DNA from: Gorsachius magnificus
Taxonomy: Eukaryota > Chordata > Aves > Pelecaniformes > Ardeidae
NCBI GenBank assembly: GCA_034008185.1
Contig: CM067083.1
Location: forward strand, 122,716,337 to 122,780,336
Length of the DNA: 64,000 nucleotides
Reading direction: 5' to 3'
Positions 11,822-25,144 of the stretch are shown one piece after another. Made by a program: the position numbers and the translations under genes. The notes beneath the pieces are model-generated. The model made no database searches. It saw only the letters and a program-made list of their open reading frames with translations, and had not been told where the DNA came from. Position 1 is the first letter of the stretch. Each line of letters starts with the position of its first letter.

Positions 11822-13191
11822 AGCTGTCACCCAGCCACCAGTACCCAGCAAAGTAACCCTGGACGTCCCTTTCAGATGCAGATACCCCCAAATCCTTGCA
11901 TGGAGTGCTTCCTATGGGCTTTCAGGACTCTTTGGCATTGGAAGCTTGAAGGGGTGCAGGGGGGGTAGATGGAAATTAAGCCATCTGTGCCCAGCTCCTG
12001 CATCCTACTTACTACACGGCAAGTTGGTTTTCAAAACATTATTGATGCTGTGGATCAGAGCAATGGCAGATTTATTACCTGCCCCCCAGCTGACTTTGCC
12101 TGGAGACAGTTTTGGGGTGACAGAATTAGCATTGCTGATCAATTATGCAGGCAAGACAAAGAAGGAGGAGGATAAAAGGCCTTTGCAGCATGAGCCACTC
12201 AGGCATTTCACAAGGAGATGGAGAGCAGCAGGGTGGGGGTTGAGCCCCAACATCACATAGACAAACTGCTCCGGACAGGGTCACCCTAGGGGCCAGCCTT
12301 TGCTGGGGGCTTGTCCTTTGGTGAATTAGTTGGCAGCACCTTCCACTCCTGTCAGAGAAGGAGTTAGCCCCAGTTTAGCCATCCCCTGCTTTGCTGGGCA
12401 TCTGCTCAGCTTTCTGTAGGATGTCACTGAAGCTGAGGGATGCGTTCAGCATCTTAAAGACTACACAGGTCCCAGCAGCTGTCCCAAACCCTGGGTAAGG
12501 GCCAAGGAGTACTTCACAGCATCCACCACCCAAAGCCAAAGGACCTCTGAAGTGGCCTCGAGGACCTCCAGTCCTCAAGGATGTATTTGAAAGACAGGAG
12601 TTATGGAGCGGTATTAAGGTCAGAAGAGGGTCCCCCTTCCAACAGGACTGATTTCAGGAGGGGGTTTCTGGCCCACTGGTCCCAGTCTGACATAAGTAGG
12701 GGCTGGAAAGAAGCAGGTACTTACCTGCTCAGGGACAGACCTTGCCCACCATGATGCCACATTGCAAAAGTGGTCCTAAGAAACCCTGAAATTTGACCGA
12801 GTTAAATGGGAAAGAAAGAGCTAAGCAAAGATTGCTGTTCACCATCACAAGAAGATGTGTCCTCGGTCAGGTCCTGGCTTGGCCAGCACCCAGACCCCTG
12901 GCAGAAAGACCGCCATCTCTCAGAGACTGTACAGCTAAACAGCGGGGAAGAATTAATTGTTCCCGGTTGCTCTACCATCCTACCACTAACCCCTTCCCTT
13001 CCAGATTTGAGGTAGAAATCCTTCATTTTGTAAGCAATGGGCCAAAACCATGTGAGACAGTATGACAACCTAGTAGAGATGGCCATGGTCCATCAAGTGG
13101 GTCCATCTCCCAGCATGTAAGGACCCTCTTTGCTGGCACAAATGAAGCTAATGAAACTTACTTCAGTCTGCATCCATTTGCAAAAAGCCTT
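11822..13191. other. Intergenic, no feature recognised
   Basis: Unique sequence between a solo LTR and a CR1. A 164-codon plus-strand frame begins in the LTR (11766) and runs out of it, which argues against a real gene. Confidence 0.5.
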
Positions 13192-13326
13192 ATCATAGAA
13201 TCATAGAATCATAGAATTTTCTGGGTTGGAAGGGACCCCTAGAGGTCATCTAGTCCAACCCCCCTGCAGTGAACAGGGACACCGCTAACTAGATCAGGTT
13301 GCTCAGAGCCCCATCCAACCTGGTTT
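13192..13326 (-). mobile_element. CR1 LINE 3' end
   Basis: Begins with three ATCATAGA-type units, then GGGTTGGAAGGGACCCCTAG and the block CCAACCCCCCTGCAGTG. It is a minus-strand CR1 3' UTR truncated after about 135 bp. Confidence 0.9.
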
Positions 13327-16300
13327 TATATGAGATTTATATGGGACTTCACCTCATATTAACCCCATGTTCTTTCAAGGAAACATGGCAGGGACCCAGT
13401 GTTCCTCTGAGGGCAGGACACAGTTCATTAGTGTGTAATTGTATGAGCAATTACAACAGAAAAGCTCAAAGAAACCTAAACAGAAGGGCCAGCCCCCAGC
13501 CCCAAGCTACTAGATCATACTCATGTCCTTGCACAGCGCAGACAAGATGCAAAGGAAGGTTTGATGGCTCTGGGAAGTGTAATTAGCTTGCAGTGATGAG
13601 TGGGAGAGTGGGAATAATATTAGTGCAGCATATATCATCTTTTAAACAAGTCCTGTTTACTTGTAACAGGCTCCCATGACCTGTGCCCTGAACTTAAACC
13701 TCCCCCTTTGCTCTCTTATCCACTCATCTCTGGGTTTGTGCATCACTGGGCAAAAGGGAAAGTCAGTATGTTGGTTAGCAAGCTCCCTTGGCCCTTAGGA
13801 AACGCAGATAAACAGATCTGGAAAGGGCCCTGGGGGGTTGTTCAGATCATTTTCCAGCCCCGTGGGAAGAGAAACTACACGTAAATCAGTGCTGGCGGCA
13901 TCTGATGGTCTCATCAAGTATCACACCTCAATCGTGTACATCACCTTGTGTCCCATCTGCCCTGGGCTTTCTCTGCCACAGACTGAATGATCCCCCTTGC
14001 CCCTGCTCAGTGCCATGGCCCTGCATGCCCCAGTAACCCTGCTCCATCCCTTAGCTTTGCCTTTTCACTCCAGGATGATGCCCACGACGTAGAGAGGCTG
14101 GTAGCAAGGTTCCTTATCCAAGTCCTGGTGGTGTCTTCTGGAAAATCCTCTTTCCTCAAAAAAAGCCCATTTTTTTAGTCCACCCCCACAAGTACATGTA
14201 CAGGGGCTGTCTGGGTCAGTGGGACTTATCCTGGCCAAACCTATGCCCACAGCCAAAGGGGTGAGTGTGTGCAGAGCAGGAGTACGGCTGCCCTTCCCAC
14301 GCAGCTGAAACCAAGTCAACTCTTTAATTATGCCAGATTTCCCAAAAAAGGGACAATTTTCTAGGGAATGTACTCAAACATATGTTTAATGTACAGCTTG
14401 AAGCAAGCACTTTCAGCAAGGCAGGCTATGAGGCGAGGACAGGGAGACGTCCCAGCACCGGGAGAGGGATCTCCGAGGGGATGGGACCGGGGCAGGGTGG
14501 GTCCTCAGCAGTGCTGGGGAGCTCAGCCTGCTCTGTGCAAAGGGTGCAAGGGACAGACATGGGTCAGGCCCTGCCATAAACTATGCAAATATGCTATAAA
14601 TAGATGCAGTTTCCTGCTGGAGCCTGTTTGTTGCTGTTTTAAGGGCCTGAGCCTGGTCTTGACGAAGTCCCCATGAAGCCAAGGGGAGCAGAAGATGCGC
14701 TGTTGCAGACAAGAGTGGTGCTCACAATGTCACTGCCCGGGCTGACCCCAGCACCAGTTTTTCTCCAAGGCAGAGCCCCTGTCACCATGCTGTGACCCAG
14801 AAAGTGGGTGCCCAAGACTTTCTGGGTTGAAGACAGCTCACCTCCTCCCTGTCGATGAGCCAGTTCCTTGCCATGACTCCCTTCGACCTGCTGCATCTCC
14901 CTGGCAGTCAAGTCCTGTTGAAATGGCAAGTCCCTTGAAGCAGGATTAGAGATTGGGAAAGGGTTTCTTACCAGAGGGCTCATTCAGAAGGGAAATTCCC
15001 TAATCTCCATCCATTTTTTGATGTAGCCCAGAGAAATACCTGCCAAGATGTGTTTAGGTGGCATGATCCTACAAAGGTAGCATGATCCTACAAAGGCGTG
15101 GGAATGGGAGCTCTCCTGCCAACTCTTTGATCCTGTGATCATCGCCAGACTCAAAACAGCATTGGCAGCAATGATGCAAATCTTACAGCGAGTCCTTCCT
15201 GCTGCTGCCCTGGCCTTCATCCCTGCCCCATGCATGAGGTTTTTGCAGGAAAGCCTTGCAGCAAAGTCTGTGCCATGCTCAGCTGCGGTGATCACAGGCA
15301 CCGGGGTTGGAAGGGGACGTTAGTGTCCTCATATGTAATCTCACAGTTCTTCTTGCAGCCAAACCCATCCTGCTCTCATTTACCCGCTGGTCCTTCCCAC
15401 TGACACCATGGAGTGGGATTTCCACCAGCTGAAAAAGGGAGACCTCAGGCTAGAAAGGACCTTTGGCTTCAAGCAGTCCCTGGCCAAGCTACTGCAGCAA
15501 CCCCTTCCCATGAACCCAGCCAGGAGCTGCTCATGCAAAATGGCTTATTTAACAGCACCCCTGCTCCCGGTTTGCATCCCACGGTGGGGGTCCCCTTGCC
15601 CTTTATGCAAAGACTCCTTCTCCTGCCCAGCTGATGGCACCAGGTCAGTGGCACTCACATGAAGGGCCCCCTCCATAGCCCAGCAGGGAGACCAGAGTGG
15701 AGGAGAGCAGCTGGGCTGTCCTGCCTCCTGCCCTGCCTCTCGTTATAAGCAAAATATCTCCAGCATAACTACAGAGCTCCTGAGTTAGGGTTGTAGGAAC
15801 CAGGTCGGTTTGTGGGTACCACTATTTGCTGCAGCTCAAAACATCTGTTCTTCAGAAAGCAATACATGGAGTTAAACCTGAGGGCTACTGCCTCTGACCT
15901 CAAAACCACAGAGAATTTGTGCCTCTGTTTTGATTGGGACTTACAGTTTTGAGGAATGAGCACTTAAGGCACCCAGACCGCCTCGAAATCACTGAAACCA
16001 TTTTAGGCTATGAATAGCTCTTAAAGCGGAGCCCACTCTGCTACTGAACTGCTCTCTGCTAGCAGGAGAGGCTTTTGCCACCTTTCCATGCCCCTAACCC
16101 ATCATTTTCTGTAGCCACACACATACAAACACAGCCCTTTGTCCGCTCAAGATGAAGCCTGGCTTTCTCGTAGTAGCTAGGGCTCAGTGGTTTTCTCCCT
16201 CTGACCTGTAGACCCACCAGCAGATGAAGACCCTTCTCCTCCTGCTGGTTCCTGGCAGGGCCTCCAACCCATACAATCTGGGCTCAAGACCCATCAGACA

Positions 16301-16338
16301 GCCCAGGCTCTCCCCAGACCCCTTTCCCCTGAAAAACT
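13327..16338. other. Intergenic, no gene recognised
   Basis: Unique sequence with one short tandem duplication (15057-15094). No exon or RNA gene recognised. Confidence 0.5.
15057..15094 (+). repeat. Two 19-bp tandem units
   Basis: GGTGGCATGATCCTACAAA (15057-15075) and GGTAGCATGATCCTACAAA (15076-15094) differ at one base. Confidence 0.9.
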
Positions 16339-16721
16339 ATCATAGAATCATAGAATCGCTTTGGTTGGAAAAGACCTTTAAGCTCACCAAGCCCAACCTT
16401 TAACCTAACCCTGCCATCCCACCACTAAACCCTGTCCCTAAGCACCTCATCTCTCCTTCTTTTAAATACCTCCAGGGATGGGGACTCCACCACCTCCCTG
16501 GGCAGTCCATTCCAGAGACTGACAACCCTTTCGGTGAAGAAGTTTTTCCTAGTGTCTAGCCTAAACCTGCCCTGGTGCAACTTCAAACCATTCCCCCTCG
16601 TCCTATCGTCTGTTACCAGGGAGAAGAGGCCGACCCCCACCTCGCTACAGCCTCCTCTCAGGCAGTTGTAGAGGGCGATCAGGTCTCCCCTCAGCCTCCT
16701 CTTCTCCAGGCTAAACATGAG
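16339..16721 (-). mobile_element. CR1 LINE 3' fragment
   Basis: Starts ATCATAGAATCATAGAATCG and TTGGTTGGAAAAGACC, then extends through the C-terminal coding part of CR1 ORF2. On the minus strand an open frame (16730-16425) reads [20 protein letters not shown], the usual CR1 ORF2 end. Confidence 0.92.
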
Positions 16722-19700
16722 GACAGCCACAATATTAAATCACCCCATGCATTCAAATCCCTCTGGGTCCTTCTCTGATGTTCCCCTTCCCCAAAGTCCC
16801 CGGCTTTCCCTTGGTCCCCTCCTCCCTCCCCAGTCCACTCAAGCCAGAGCAAAACCGCAGAAAGAAAACGCGCTCCCGGCTCCAGCCCACAAGGAAAAGG
16901 TCTGGGGAGCTAATTATAGACTAATGCAGCAGAGCCATCAATGATTCAGGAGGCTCTGAAACTCAGCTGGAGACGAGATGCAGGACGGTGCTTGCTCAGC
17001 GGCTGGAGCACCCAATGCTGCTCAGCTCCCGGGGTCAGTGGCCAAGCCATGGGTGAACACGTGGGCTGCAGCGCTATCACCCGTGCATTTCAAGGGGCAG
17101 ACACCAGATTCAGGGTCCTCATCCTTTCTCCTGCTTCCACCTACAAATGAAGATGGTAGGATCCTGCTTCTCTCCAGGCCTCAAGCCACCAGGCTTCCCA
17201 CCTCATCTTCCTCAAAACAAGAGTGATTGCATTCGCTAAGGTAGATGAATCCAAGCAATTTTGGCGTCAGCACACCCTGACAACACAGCCCAAGGGTCTT
17301 CTACCTGTCTCATGCAGACACCACACACCACACCTGGACAAGCTCTCACACACCCCGGGTTAGTGCACACCTACATCTGTACCAGCGCACGCACCGGCTG
17401 GCCCCACGGACACACCGCCATGTGCTGACACACGCAAGCGTACACCGACGTTCAAATACTCAGGAAGGATTTAGGGGGTGGCTGGATTCAGGTTCCTAAC
17501 ACTGCAGAAGAGGGGGGCAAGGAGAAATCCCACCCAAAGCACATAACACCCGCAGCACTCGATGCAATGCAAACTGATGGTAAAACTCCAACAGGGCTTA
17601 AAAATGCTGTTCCGCAGGGCACCAGTCCTTTGTGGTGACTACACCAGGATGAATCTCCAAAAATTAGGGCCCTGATGGACCTGACTTGCTGGACTTGCTC
17701 TGAGCATCCTCAGATGTGGCTGGGAGCAGCTCCAAAGGGTGGAGGGGATGGCTGTGTAGTCTGGGATGCCCCCATAGTGGTGAGCAGCCCTTCCCGGCAG
17801 CTCTTGCAGCTCTCAGCTGAGGCTCTGGCTCCCTCTCCTGACACCTTTTACTGGTCGAAACATCCTCCCAAAAGCTGGTGGGGAAGTCACTGGGATTGCC
17901 TATCGGCCATCAGGTCTGGGCCCCAGGCATGAACAAAACCACCAAGTGGCTCAGGCGTCCCTCAAAATACACTCTTGGTGATGGTTCACCCACAGAAACC
18001 TTTGAGGGAATAATTGAGTGCAATGTGCTTCAGCAAAGCTTCTTCCAGAAAACCATCTTAAGCATGCCGAACCAAATCAAAGCACCACCAGCACCATGCC
18101 AAGGATGGCTATGCATATAGGATACACATCTTTCTTCCAGCCCTACAGTGAGCTTCCCCCCCCACATTCATCTCTTTCCAGTGCATTGGGTTTTGTACGT
18201 GGGAGAGGTCCTCTTGCCTCTCTAAGCCCTGGTAGCCAGAGGTCTCTCCTGGGGCAGGTTTTCATAGCCCCCTAACCCCATCCAAACCCATGCCGTGGCT
18301 CCTGTGGGCCAGGCCACCTGCAGTTCATCCCTGGGACCTCCACGTTGAGGAAGGTGAAACCAGGTGAGCAGCAGCAGAGCCAAGCCAAAGAAGGGAACAT
18401 CCCTCAGCCAAACTGGGTGGACCAAGCAGGACAGTGCCCCTGAGGGAGCTTTAGGAGAAGGACGATGCTATCATGAGGATGAACACATTTAAGCAGGTAT
18501 TGGTAGACCACAGGAGCAAGAAAAGCCTTCTGGCAAGCAAGAAATGAGCTTGCAAGGCTGTGCTTGGTTTCCTCCTGATCCGGCTGGTCCCCCACGGGGG
18601 TGCCAGCAGCAGCTCAGGGCTCAGCCTTCCCAGTCTCCTTCTGGTTGTCCTCTGCTCCTGCTCCTCTGACCAGCTTCCACCAGTAGGTGGCAAGACAAGC
18701 CCACATTTTGGGGTGAGAGCAGCCATCAGCCCCAGGCAGAGAGACCTGTGTCAGGGAGGGGCTTCTCTGGTGTCCAATATGGGATGCAGCTCACCCCGTG
18801 GTGTCTCTTGCTCCTTCCAGCTGCCCCAGCCCCAAAAATTTCTACAGACTTAGCATTCTCTAGCTCTTGGCTGAAATCAGTCATGGGATGCATGACTCCT
18901 GCTTCCAATTTTTAATACCCTTGGGGTTTATTCCAAGGATGACTTTCCTCTCTCCCCATAGCTTACCATCCTACCCTCCTGCTTACAGGGCCACGTGGGT
19001 TTCTGAGACATCATGCACAGCTTAGGGCAGGGAATCTCCTCTCCCCAGGGCTGGGGACCAAGCTGCTAACCTCTCCTGGCTGCTGGCACAGGCTTGGCGG
19101 AGCCTGGAGTCACTTTGGGGGTTGCAAGAGCCACAGCGTGACCGGGGCTCCCTGAGTCATCACCATGAACAAGGACCTTATGGGACGCTCAAGTTTAACC
19201 TTGCCAATGCGGTGGAGAGATAGAGGGGAAAAGGGAAGTTTAAAGCAAAACGCATCATGTTGCAGTGTAACTGCACTGCTCAGGTTATAGAGTAATGTTG
19301 GATTCACCCCAAAATGCTCATCCTCAACTGGACAGGGAAAAAAGGCAGGGAACATAGTGATGAAGTTTGCTTAAAAAAGTTGTTGGGAAGGGGAGAGCTG
19401 GTTTCACATAAGCACGTGTAACCCAGTTGTGCACAGCCACGGGTTTCCCTTAAAAAACCACAACAAATAAAATCCCCAAACAAAATCCAGCATTTGGGAA
19501 GTTTTGCATCAGCAGCCTGTGCAACACATCACACACAAGGCCTTCAAAATCCAGGGTGGAGAGGGGAGAAGGTGCGGGAATGCAAAGCAGCTTTTTTGGC
19601 CTGGGCTCACTGTCTGAGGGTGGAGAATCCCCCACCTTCCCCCTTCTCTGAAATCGCTCCTTGAGCAAGTTCTCTGAGGTCACAGAAGAAGCCTGGGCCA

Positions 19701-20348
19701 GTTGTACCTCTGACACCAACCTTGGCCATGGAAAAGCCTTTTCCAAAGACTTCTCCTGCTCCAGCAGTGTTGCTTGCCCCATGCACATCCTAAATCAGGG
19801 AAATCGCACACACCCAGAGGAGCAGCAGTGTTCACCACCTCCACTTCTGCCCCCCCGGCCAAAGACAGCAAATGACTTCCAGGGAGAGGGCAAGTCAAGC
19901 CTTAAATCAAACTTTCCACTTCAACAGGCATCTCAGCAGGGATGGAGACCCCTGCCCTGGTCAGACGACAAATAAAGCTGTGACATGCTCCACGTGACTC
20001 AGAAGAGATGGAGACGCCGTTTCTTGTGGCACAGCTGGTGGCTGTGATGGAAAGAGATTTGGAAACCAGCATGCAATCAGCTCATGCCCCATGCTCAGCA
20101 AAGATCTGATCGCCACCCCTGGAAAAAAAGCCTTCATGAAGAAACATTGGCCAGAGCCATGAGCAGAAACTTCTTGGCAGTAAGAGCAAGGTGTTGGCAG
20201 AGCATCCAGGCTTTGAGTTCTCCAAGAGGAGCTGCTGGCAGCGTCTCCACCAGTGAGTGGCACTCCTCTCACTATGTTTTACCATTGCATTCAAACAGTG
20301 TAAATGGGGCCTTTCTTTCAAAAATGTTGCCTGGCCCTGAATTCACAT
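16722..20348. other. Intergenic, no gene recognised
   Basis: Unique sequence plus the CA-rich tract at 17280-17445. Frames are short and overlapping. Confidence 0.5.
17280..17445 (+). repeat. CA-rich degenerate tract
   Basis: ACACACC-, CACACACC- and GCACACAC-type words recur over about 165 bp (for example CACCACACACCACACCTGG and TGACACACGCAAGCGTACAC) without a fixed unit. No coding frame is supported. Confidence 0.5.
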
Positions 20349-20492
20349 GGAATCACAGAATGGCAGGGGTTGGACGGGACCTTGGAAGATCACCCAGTCC
20401 TACCCCCCTGCTAAAGCAGGTTCACCCAGAGCAGGTTACACAGGACATTGTCCAGGTGGGTTTTGAATATCTCCAAAGAAGGAGACTCAACA
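20349..20492 (-). mobile_element. CR1 LINE 3' end
   Basis: GAATCACAGAATGGCAGGGG and TTGGACGGGACCTTGG, then CAGTCCTACCCCCCTGC and the GAATATCTCCAAAGAAGGAG block. Same subfamily as the copies at 54.7 and 61.6 kb. Confidence 0.88.
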
Positions 20493-22680
20493 TTTTAAAA
20501 AGATTCTTGAAAATTTTTACTTATTAAAACCCTGCATTTTGGTAAATAAAAAAGAATTTTTTTTAATATTTAAATTACAACTTTTAAAGTAAATATATAA
20601 CACCACAAAACTGAAGAGAAAAAAGAAACGAGCCAACATCAACGTAATAAACGTTTTTTCCCCTCTCTTGATGATGCAGAGTGCTGGGAGTGGGAAGAAA
20701 TTTGGAAAAATCTTCCCAACTAAAGCTGAATCCAATGATGTTGACCTCGCTTTGCACTCCCTGCAAAAGAGAGAGGGTGGAGGGGACCACCAGTGCCCCA
20801 ACTGGTATGTGCGGTGGAGTTGGGACACTGCGTGTTGCTGGTTTTTCTGGGAAGGACATCTGGCAGGGAGCCCTGATCACCCTGTCCCACTGGTCACCCC
20901 AGGTCCCAGAAACCCCCTGGGAAGGTCTCAAATCCTCATGTTCTGTCTAGACAGCACTTCTAGGGAAATCCAAAATTCCAGAGCAAGGGCTAACAGTCAA
21001 ATTTCATCTCCTCCTCCCCCTTTTTGCCTTCCCCTCTGGGTTCCCCGTTGCACACCCATTTGAGCTGCGGCCAGCTCCAGGATTCCTCATTGTCCAGGCT
21101 ACATGTGGCCTTCACATCTTCTCCACTTGGCCTCTTTAGGTGGTCCAATGAGTATTGTACGGTTTAGCGAGAGGGACTCAGGCGGGATGGAAGGAGACCC
21201 TGTGTTTCTGCCAAAGGAGGTGGCAGATGGATGTGCACCAGGGTCATGTTCGAGCCCCAAAAGGGCCAGCCAAGGGCGAGCCAATGGTGCTGGGTTGCAG
21301 CCTCCAGCAAGCAGCTTAGGGGCTCTGGTTTGGGGTCCCTCCTCCCAATGGAGAGGTACCCAGTCCAATGACATCTCTTTTCTCCTGTGCATGGTTGCAA
21401 CTGCCCTTCCCCATCACCATGCCCTTCACCGTGGTGGCTGTAGCTCTGCTGCAATCTCCAGAGTCAAAATCCCTCCAAACTGCCCTGGAACCTTGCACGG
21501 ACAGACTGTCTGGATCAGGCCATGGTGCATCCCCAGGGACCAAGGTACAACCATTCCCACATAGTATGGATCTGGCTGGCTCTGCTATCCCTCCAGCTGA
21601 GGACCTGCAGTGCTCACTGGCAGGTATTTGTGCCTGGGGACATATGAGAAACATCCCCCCTCTCTCTCCCAAAGGCTCAGCGTTATCTTGGGCAAACGTC
21701 CGAGCCCCTGTTGCCAGGCCAGGAGGCTGGAGGTGGAAAATCTGCTCCTGGCGCTGATCCAGGGACACGCTGCCAGAAGAGCAAACAGCCCTGGGCAGCC
21801 ATGGGTCATTGGCAGCTCAAACATCTGCCCTATCATCTACGGCATGCCTCGAGCAAGAGCCTGCTGCTCCTGTGCAAGGGATGGGGCAGTTTTCCCACCC
21901 AGCAAGAAGGCAGCAAGGCTGAGGGTCAGCCGGATGAAGGAATAAAGGTGTTGCTGTTTTCTTGGCAGCCCATCAGCCAGCCATAAGGGAAAGCAGCTGA
22001 GCAAACCTCTGGGTAGACCCTGTCCTCTGGTTCCATCATTAGGCTTTGCAAGTCCTCTACGGTTAATGGAGGAGGTGATTTTCTTGGGCAAGGGCTGAAA
22101 GAGGTGGTGCCAGGGTGCAAATCAAGAGCTGATCCTTAACCACTGGGCATGTGGAGCCAATGTCCATGGGGAAGTTTGGGCATGCCGTGCAGCGGAATGA
22201 TGGGGGACACGCTGAATCCCAAGTGAGCACTGGGGTCCTGCTGCTGCTGGCAAGAGCCCAGATTTTGCCGGAGCCTACGTTCTACCCATGTGCTGGATAC
22301 AAACACCACCATTCCCCATCAGCACGCTTGTGGAGTAGCAGCTCCTCCACGGAGACTGCTGCATGGTCTGGTGGGGAAACCAGGAGATCCGCTGTCCCTG
22401 GGCTTGGGATGAGCAGGACCTGCACCTCATTGACTCCCTCCCCTCCTGCCCTCTGCACTGGTAAAGATGGCTGTTACCTGTCTGGGGATTATTTTTTTTT
22501 GTTATATATGTCAGGCTTCATACCACCTTCAAGTGAGGAAAAGATTGCAGGAGGAATCTGGGTTATTCCCAGGTTCCAAATTACATTTGGCTTCACAGGG
22601 CCATCTCTTGGACCTGGCACAACTTCAAACCCGTGTAACACACACATAAGCATGGAAAAAACCAAGTAGGTGTGGAGGGA
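20493..22680. other. Intergenic, no gene recognised
   Basis: Starts AT-rich (to about 20660), then turns GC-moderate with overlapping frames of up to 153 codons on both strands (21099-21768), none recognisable. Confidence 0.5.
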
Positions 22681-22824
22681 GGAGAGATGACATAAAAAAG
22701 GATTAATACAAAGAAAGGGAAATTGCTCATTTATTGTTCTTTCCTCCCTTTGCATTCCCCAAAGGCAAGGGGGAAGATCGTGGCAGGACACGGGTGTGGG
22801 CAAAGAAGGGTCTGGGCTCAGGCA
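22681..22824 (+). repeat. Inverted repeat, left arm (unknown repeat or paralogous element)
   Basis: About 140 bp whose reverse complement recurs at 28271-28422 with high identity (shared blocks include TTTGGGGAATGCAAAGGGAG, GAGCAATTTCCCTTTCTTT and CCTTTTTTATGTCATCTCTC). One 6-bp insertion and a handful of substitutions separate the arms. It is not CR1 and not the LTR family. Confidence 0.85.
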
Positions 22825-23039
22825 GAGGGAGGGGGCATCTATTTGCAAAAGGAACAGGTTTTTTTCAGTATTAGACACCCATGTCAATGAGCTGCAAGAC
22901 ACAAATCCATACCAAACCACGTTTCTCTAGTGCTGGAGCTCAGTATTCCACTTATTCCATGAAAGGGTCTCCTTGGGGTGATGTTTCTGTGTAACCAAAG
23001 ATGCTCAGACACTCTGTGATGAGCTCCCTAGAAGGCACT

Positions 23040-23205
23040 CCGCAGAAAATGTCATTTTAGCAGTTTATCACAATTCAGGAGATGTTGGCAAGCGGCATCT
23101 GAGCGATAACAGTGTAATTCCTGTATTTATCAAAGGAATGTATGAATATTGCTGTGGCCATACAGCAAAAAACCGTGAGCCCACTACATTAAGTGAGATA
23201 ATTTG
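23040..23205. other. Candidate conserved non-coding block
   Basis: Repeat-free and free of long frames, with balanced composition and motifs such as TTATCACAATTCAGGAG and GAATATTGCTGTGGCC, directly left of a CR1. The proposal rests on sequence texture only. Confidence 0.18.
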
Positions 23206-23536
23206 CCCTCTACAACTGCCTGACAGGAGGATGTAGTGACGTGGGGGTCGGGCTCTGCTCCCAGGGAACGGGCAATGGGACGAGTGGAAGTGGCCTCAAG
23301 TTGCGCCAGGAGAGGTTTAGGTTGGACATTAGGAAAAATTCCTTCCCCAAAGGGCTGTCAGGCACTGGAAGGGGCGCCCGGGAAGGGGTCGAGTCCCCAG
23401 CCCTGGGGGGATTTAACAGCCGGGCAGAGGCGGTGCTGAGGGCCAGGGTTTGGGGGTGGGATGGCAGGGGTAGGGGAATGGTTGGGCTGGGGGAGCTTAA
23501 AGGGCTTTTCCAACCTGAATGATTCTGTGATTCTAT
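23206..23536 (+). mobile_element. CR1 LINE 3' fragment
   Basis: Starts CCCTCTACAACTGCCTGACA and ends GATTCTGTGATTCTAT. It contains the ORF2 C-terminal region (GLKLRQERFRLDIRKN in one frame) and the GGAGCTTAAAGGGCTTTTCC 3' UTR block. Confidence 0.88.
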
Positions 23537-25144
23537 AATAAAATACAAACAATAATTATAAATAAAATAGTAATAATATATTAAAAACCTGAACTTTTTA
23601 AAATTAATTACAGTTTTTTGAGCTCATACAGCTCATAATCATTTTCAGAAGGTTCTTTTTTCCTTAAAATTACAAGCATTAGAAAGGTAGGGATTGTTTC
23701 TAGATCTCATATGAGAGTGTCTCTCAGCATCACAAGACTCCAGGAGGCAAGGCTTTAAAAAAGGCTCCAAATCTCAGGAATCTGGGGCTTCAGATGCAAA
23801 GAACCAGCAGCACCGGTTGAAGGGGAAGTGGATGGACAGTGGATGAACTCTGGACTTTGCTTTGTCTCCTCTGAAACATTGGTTTCACAACAGCTCTGCT
23901 GACGAGGGGGTCTTTACCCTGGCATTACAGAAGGGCTGGAGAGATTAAGGACCTATTGCACCAGACAGGTAAGGAGAGATCATCCTTGCAGCAATGCTCG
24001 CTCTTGCCAAAAAATGATCGGCTTGCTGGTGTCCTTGGAGCTGCTCTCTGATGTGCCCTGCCAAGAACCTCCTCTACTGAGGATTGGTCTAAAGGTCATC
24101 CCGCCCATCCAGCAACATGCGGTGCCCTCACTGTAGGAGGGGCGTTCCTGGGGATGGGTTTATCCTGCTGGGAGCATGGTCCCAGACCTTTCCCCTGGGC
24201 AAGGAGGGGGCTGCAGAGGCCCACAGGACCAGGAACATGCTGAGCAACCAGCAGCAAGGTGGAAGACACATCTGTTGAGCTTAAGAGAGCCATGGGACAT
24301 ACATTTTGGCTAGGGGAAGATATTTAAAATCCTCTTCATGCTTCTTCCCAAAGCATGGCTGCATGGCCAAGTCCCAAGATCTTGGTGGAAAGGGTAGGCT
24401 GGAGATGGCCAAGCCTGTTGGTGTGGGGCCCCAAGGAGAGACACATCCCAATCCACGCTGCTGTGCCAAATCCCCTTTCTCTTGCTTCTTGGTTCCTCAT
24501 GGTAGACACTGAGACATGCGCATGCGAGACTGCAGGACCAACCTGAGCAGAGCCTGGGCCCCCTCTGGCTGGTACAGTCTGGCTGTAACCATATACTGGA
24601 GTTCTTCGCCCTCCAAAAAAGGGTCACAGCATCAAAATCACCTTCTGTGCTCTGGGCTAATCACTCACCTGTCCCCAGGGATGGGACTGGCGTAATGAGG
24701 TAATGTAATGAGAACAAGCATCAGCTGTAATCTGGGTAAAACAGTGCTGTCCTCCCCACCCCACCCCCCCCTCCCCAGCCCCAAATCCCCTTTCCTGCCC
24801 CAAGGCTATTTTCCTCACTCCAAAACTGACAAGGATTGGGACCCTCAGCTGCTTTCCTCCTCAGGACAGTGGCAGATGGTGTCAGTCAAAGCCATGGATC
24901 CAAGGGCATCCACAACCACTGCACATGCTGGGAGATAACTCATGTGAAGGGTCTCGTTTGCTCCTCTGGGAAAGTTTGGCTGAGAAACCTGAGGTTACGT
25001 CTGTGCTAAGGAATGACCCCTCCTGCAGCTGTTTTCCATTCAGCTTTCAATAAACCTTCAGAATTGCTGAGGAGATGTACCAAGTTGTCTTCAAACCATC
25101 CAGGTCTATCTGCCTCCAACCATAACTCCAAGCCCATTTTTCTT
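23537..25144. other. Intergenic, no gene recognised
   Basis: An AT-rich start (AATAATAT-like words to about 23640), then ordinary unique sequence. No feature supported. Confidence 0.5.

Noticed and set aside
13192..13215. Short direct repeats ATCATAGA that resemble a CRISPR or satellite start
   Set aside because: They are the tandem 3'-terminal units of a CR1 element, and this is a vertebrate genome.
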